Positions 61,393 through 64,000 of a stretch of DNA of 64,000 nt are shown one piece after another; the first letter of the stretch is position 1, and each line of letters begins with the position of its first letter. A program made the position numbers and the translations under genes. Source of the stretch: DATHXC01 sp035459965 (GTDB lineage: Bacteria; Pseudomonadota; Gammaproteobacteria; Burkholderiales; Methylophilaceae); NCBI GenBank assembly GCA_035459965.1, contig DATHXC010000010.1:86799-150798 (forward strand). The letters run 5' to 3'. The notes beneath the pieces are model-generated. The model saw only the letters and a program-made list of their open reading frames with translations. It did no database searches and was not told where the DNA came from.

Positions 61393-62667
61393 ATGAACCA
61401 CATCCCTTTCTTCAATGTTCGAACGATAGCAATAGCAAGTCTGCTTGCAATGACGCTTAGCGCTTGCAGCTCACTGCCGTTCGTAGATACAACACCAGAT
61501 TACAAGGCGGCTGGCCGTTCGCGCCCACTTGAAGTGCCACCCGACCTGACCTCCATTTCATCCAGCGATACTTATGCTGTGCCCGGAGGCTCTACCACTT
61601 ATTCAAGTTATAGCCAGGGTAAGGAAGAACCCGGACAGGAGCAGGATAAAGTATTGCCTAACCCTGACAATGTGCGGCTTGAGCGCGCTGGCTCTCAGCG
61701 CTGGCTGGTAGTGCAGGCCTCTCCTGAAAAAATCTGGCCGGTGATTCGTGATTTCTGGTCCGAACTGGGCTTTGCCGTGCGTGTTGAAAACCCACAGACA
61801 GGCGTAATGGAAACCGAGTGGGTTGATCCAAGCAGCCTGACCAAAGACGATAAAGCCAGCTCCCTGGATAAGTTTCAAGGCTGGTTGGACAAGCTTAACA
61901 CCCTCAAGACCCGCCAAAAGTTTCGTACCCGTATAGATCAAGGCACCGAAGCGGATACGACAGAAATTTATATGAGTCATCGCTCGATCTCTGACGTTGA
62001 AGATGATGGCAAAGTCCGCGTGCGTACTATTGCCGGTGATATTGAGAATGGCTATGCCCCTAGATCGAGAAGCAAAAACGACGATGCCCGCGCAGATGCC
62101 GAGGATATTGATGCAGAGTTGTTGCGTCGCCTGATGGTCAGGCTCGGTGTTGAAGAGCAGAAATCTCGCGCTATTGTGGCATCCGGTAGCAATGAGCTAC
62201 GTGCCACAGTTAACAAAGACAGCAATGGCACATTAAGTTTGAGTGTGAATGACCAGTTTGATCGCGCTTGGCGTCGCGTTGGTTTAGCACTGGATCGTGT
62301 TGGATTTGTAGTGGAGGATAAGGATCGTTCCAGCGGTATCTATTACGTAAGGTACACGGATACCGACATTGACAGTGATCCCAAGAAAAAGAAAGGCCTG
62401 CTTGATAGCCTTAAATTCTGGGGAGATGATGATAAGGTGGCACAGCCTGAACCTAAAAAAGAAAATACCGGCATGGTTGACAAGCTGAAGTTCTGGAAAG
62501 CAACTGACAAGGAAGGCAAGGTCGATCCTGACAAGCAATATCGTGTCAAGATTGAGGAAAATAGCGATGCCAACTCACAAATTACCATTACCGATAAGGA
62601 TGGCAATCTCAATCGCTCCAACACAGCTAATCGCATCATTAGCCTGTTATATGAGCAACTAAAATAG
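61393..62667 (+). CDS. bamC: outer-membrane assembly lipoprotein BamC
   Basis: This 424-residue protein has a lipoprotein signal ending LSACSSL and a conserved N-terminal 'FVDTTPDYKAAGRSRPLEVP' followed by PDL, the stretch that contacts BamD, then two helix-grip domains (~residues 85-220 and ~270-424). It is longer than E. coli BamC (344), with a Lys/Asp-rich insertion containing two similar 'LKFW' segments. It belongs to the BAM complex inserting outer-membrane proteins. It is linked to dapA as in enterobacteria (old name dapX/nlpB). Confidence 0.92.
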   Translation: MNHIPFFNVRTIAIASLLAMTLSACSSLPFVDTTPDYKAAGRSRPLEVPPDLTSISSSDTYAVPGGSTTYSSYSQGKEEPGQEQDKVLPNPDNVRLERAGSQRWLVVQASPEKIWPVIRDFWSELGFAVRVENPQTGVMETEWVDPSSLTKDDKASSLDKFQGWLDKLNTLKTRQKFRTRIDQGTEADTTEIYMSHRSISDVEDDGKVRVRTIAGDIENGYAPRSRSKNDDARADAEDIDAELLRRLMVRLGVEEQKSRAIVASGSNELRATVNKDSNGTLSLSVNDQFDRAWRRVGLALDRVGFVVEDKDRSSGIYYVRYTDTDIDSDPKKKKGLLDSLKFWGDDDKVAQPEPKKENTGMVDKLKFWKATDKEGKVDPDKQYRVKIEENSDANSQITITDKDGNLNRSNTANRIISLLYEQLK

Positions 62668-62742
62668 TGACAGCCCCAATACGCCTGCTATGCAAAACCA
62701 GAGCAGGCGCACGTAAAAACAAAGTGATGGCTTAGGCGATTT

Positions 62743-63516
62743 ATGCGGTTTGCCTCATTGGGTAGTGGTAGTAACGGCAACGGTCTGGTGATAGAAAGAA
62801 ATAATACCAAGCTGCTGCTGGACTGCGGTTTTGGTTTGCGAGACACGATTTCGCGATTGAGTCGGCTGCAACTTTCACCAGATCAGCTAAGCGGCATTTT
62901 AGTGACTCACGAACATGATGATCATGCGTCTGGGGTATTCAAGCTTGCCAGCAAATATCAAATCCCGGTATGGCTGACACATGGCACATACATCATGGTG
63001 GAGCGCCTGTTACCCACCAATCACCAGCTCGACATACATATCATTGATAGTCACCAGTCTTTCCACATTAATGACCTGCATGTACATCCTTATACCGTGC
63101 CACACGACGCACGCGAACCAGTTCAGTATGTTGTGGGTGACGGCTTACACAAGCTAGGCGTACTAACCGATACAGGAACAAGCACACCGCACATTGAAAG
63201 CATGCTAAGTGGATGTGACGCATTGGTACTGGAATGCAATCATGACCTGGATATGCTAATGAACGGGCCTTATGCATGGTCGCTCAAAAAACGGGTGAGT
63301 AGCCGCTTAGGACATCTAGATAATGCAGCATCTGCGACTATTCTGAAAAACCTGGATACAAGCAAGCTGCAACATATAGTGGCAGCCCATCTCAGCGCAA
63401 AAAACAATTCTCCAGAACTTGCCAGTAAAGCACTAAGCGAGGCCTTAAGCTGCACGCAACAATGGATAGGCATAGCTGAACAGGACAAAGGTTTCGACTG
63501 GCGAAGCCTAGGTTAA
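62743..63516 (+). CDS. MBL-fold metallo-hydrolase (YycJ-like)
   Basis: This 257-residue metallo-beta-lactamase-fold protein starts 'MRFASLGSGSNGNGLVIE' and has the metal motif LVTHEHDDHASGV (HxHxDH). It also has 'YTVPHDAREPVQYVV', 'VLTDTGTSTPHI' and 'LECNHDLDML'. This matches the YycJ/WalJ group, proposed DNA-processing exonuclease-like hydrolases. It is third in the dapA-bamC run, in the place often taken by this family in betaproteobacteria. Confidence 0.92.
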   Translation: MRFASLGSGSNGNGLVIERNNTKLLLDCGFGLRDTISRLSRLQLSPDQLSGILVTHEHDDHASGVFKLASKYQIPVWLTHGTYIMVERLLPTNHQLDIHIIDSHQSFHINDLHVHPYTVPHDAREPVQYVVGDGLHKLGVLTDTGTSTPHIESMLSGCDALVLECNHDLDMLMNGPYAWSLKKRVSSRLGHLDNAASATILKNLDTSKLQHIVAAHLSAKNNSPELASKALSEALSCTQQWIGIAEQDKGFDWRSLG

Positions 63517-63561
63517 AACTGCAAGGCCCAATACAAGTAGTCTGTTAGAAATCTAGATAAC

Positions 63562-63595
63562 AAAAAAGCCGACATCAAGTCGGCTTTTTTGTTTT
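63562..63595. terminator. rho-independent bidirectional terminator
   Basis: AAAAAAGCCGAC (63562-63573) pairs with GTCGGCTTTTTT (63579-63590) around a 5-base loop, followed by GTTTT. It is symmetric, so it can end both the MBL transcript and the lipoprotein transcript that converge here. Confidence 0.92.
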
Positions 63596-63661
63596 GCTTT
63601 GAATTTCCACTACTCAAGAATATTGGAAATTCAAGCTTACCATGCTAGTTACCAGGGCTAA

Positions 63662-63874
63662 TTACTTAGCTTCAGTAGCAGGAGCTGGTTCAGCAGGAGC
63701 AGCTTCAGCTGGTGCAGCTTCAGCAGGAGCTGCTGGTGCAGCCTCTGGAGCTGGAGCAGCTTCTGGAGCAGCAGCAGGAGCCGCTTCAACTGGAGCAGCT
63801 TCTTCAGCTGGTTTTTGGCCACAAGCAGTTAGAGCAAGAGCTAATAATGCAGCAAGCAAAGCAGAACGTGTCAT
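63662..63874 (-). CDS. Ala/Pro/Glu-rich small lipoprotein
   Basis: This 70-residue protein has a lipoprotein signal ending LTAC (Cys at residue 18) and a low-complexity mature part built from repeats of the kind E-A-A-P-A and P-E-A-A-P. AAGGA lies 7 bases before the ATG, a good translation signal. No fold is expected; it may be a flexible periplasmic tether like other PA-rich lipoproteins. The opposite strand carries a Gly/Ser/Ala-rich open frame that is only a consequence of this repeat. Confidence 0.75.
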   Translation of the reverse strand: MTRSALLAALLALALTACGQKPAEEAAPVEAAPAAAPEAAPAPEAAPAAPAEAAPAEAAPAEPAPATEAK

Positions 63875-64000
63875 TTTTTATTCCTTAAGAGATTAACTAG
63901 TTAAAAAAACTTTTTCGATAACTGCATTAAGATACCTCTACTTAAGTAGTTTACCTAGTCTGCTATACCGAGTGGCTTAAATTTTACCAGTAATTTAGAA
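63875..64000. other. upstream region of the Ala/Pro/Glu-rich lipoprotein
   Basis: AT-rich sequence to the window edge with no ORF. It should carry the promoter of the lipoprotein gene, read leftwards. No clear -35/-10 pair at standard spacing was found. Confidence 0.4.

Noticed and set aside
63642..63896. Plus-strand Gly/Ser/Ala-rich open frame
   Set aside because: It is the antisense image of the Ala/Pro/Glu-rich lipoprotein repeats; it has no ribosome binding site, and the minus-strand protein has a lipobox and AAGGA.
1..64000. tRNA, rRNA, CRISPR arrays, insertion sequences, prophage
   Set aside because: No cloverleaf, repeat-spacer array, transposase, integrase or phage structural gene was recognised by reading both strands; a tRNAscan or IS search would settle small or diverged cases.

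Overview
The window looks like chromosomal DNA of a methylotrophic betaproteobacterium, most plausibly a member of the Methylophilaceae (Methylotenera/Methylophilus/Methylobacillus-like). The clues are a formaldehyde-activating-enzyme (Fae) family protein, a sucrose-phosphate synthase next to an amylosucrase (a pairing known from methylotrophs), and the typical betaproteobacterial blocks PHP-YciO-M50-trpS-scpA-scpB-rluB and dapA-bamC. No rRNA, tRNA, CRISPR array, insertion sequence or prophage was recognised. Coding density is high and no gene-free stretch exceeds 300 bases. The genus call is inference.

Layout. 1-4550: end of a sucrose-phosphate synthase fused to its phosphatase, amylosucrase and an MscS channel, an osmoadaptation-like set. 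4560-8548 (minus): two DEDD exonucleases, then the envelope-lipid trio ydbH-ynbE-ydbL. 8668-14710: a MASE1/CHASE histidine kinase, a receiver-only regulator and a REC-GGDEF-EAL protein. 14680-17411: cysM, dsbB, xseA. 17556-21673: a DUF6394 membrane protein, an RCK-gated K+ channel and Kup. 21733-26048: an M48 lipoprotein protease, dapD-yffB-dapE, a 46-residue membrane peptide and prmB. 26090-28890: DUF1275 protein, two related lipoproteins and rluB. 29076-35195: a cysteine-rich lipoprotein and a divergent Fae-like protein, then scpB, scpA, an SMR transporter, trpS, an M50 protease, a YciO protein and a PHP phosphatase. 35406-39649: yciB, yciI, bolA, a parvulin and an FTR1 iron permease fused to cytochrome c. 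39727-46655 (minus): DUF486 protein, PII, nadE, ankyrin protein, sucD/sucC, ispF/ispD. 46767-54332: DUF1348 protein, an unknown 440-residue protein, a secreted protein, a two-domain PPK2, an unknown 223-residue protein, pilU, a DUF3301 protein and gluQRS. 54346-60207 (minus): rnfB-nth-FIST-DUF1841, then an ECF sigma/anti-sigma pair and a metallophore-type RiPP operon (precursor, DUF692/MNIO enzyme, DUF2063 partner). 60489-63874: dapA-bamC, an MBL hydrolase and an Ala/Pro/Glu-rich lipoprotein.

How the parts work together. Lysine/diaminopimelate synthesis is represented by dapA, dapD and dapE. Osmotic and potassium balance is covered by sucrose metabolism, MscS, Kup and the RCK channel. Envelope upkeep is covered by the YdbH set, BamC, DsbB, parvulin and M48. 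The most distinctive module is 54346-57285: a small secreted Cys-repeat peptide with its own MNIO modifying enzyme and partner, placed directly behind an ECF sigma factor and a zinc-finger anti-sigma factor. Its expected role is stress-induced metal (copper/gold) sequestration. The substrate and signal here cannot be read from sequence. The other poorly understood items are the Fae-like protein without the usual catalytic-His segment, the 440-residue nuclease-fold-like protein and the 223-residue protein with an internal duplication.
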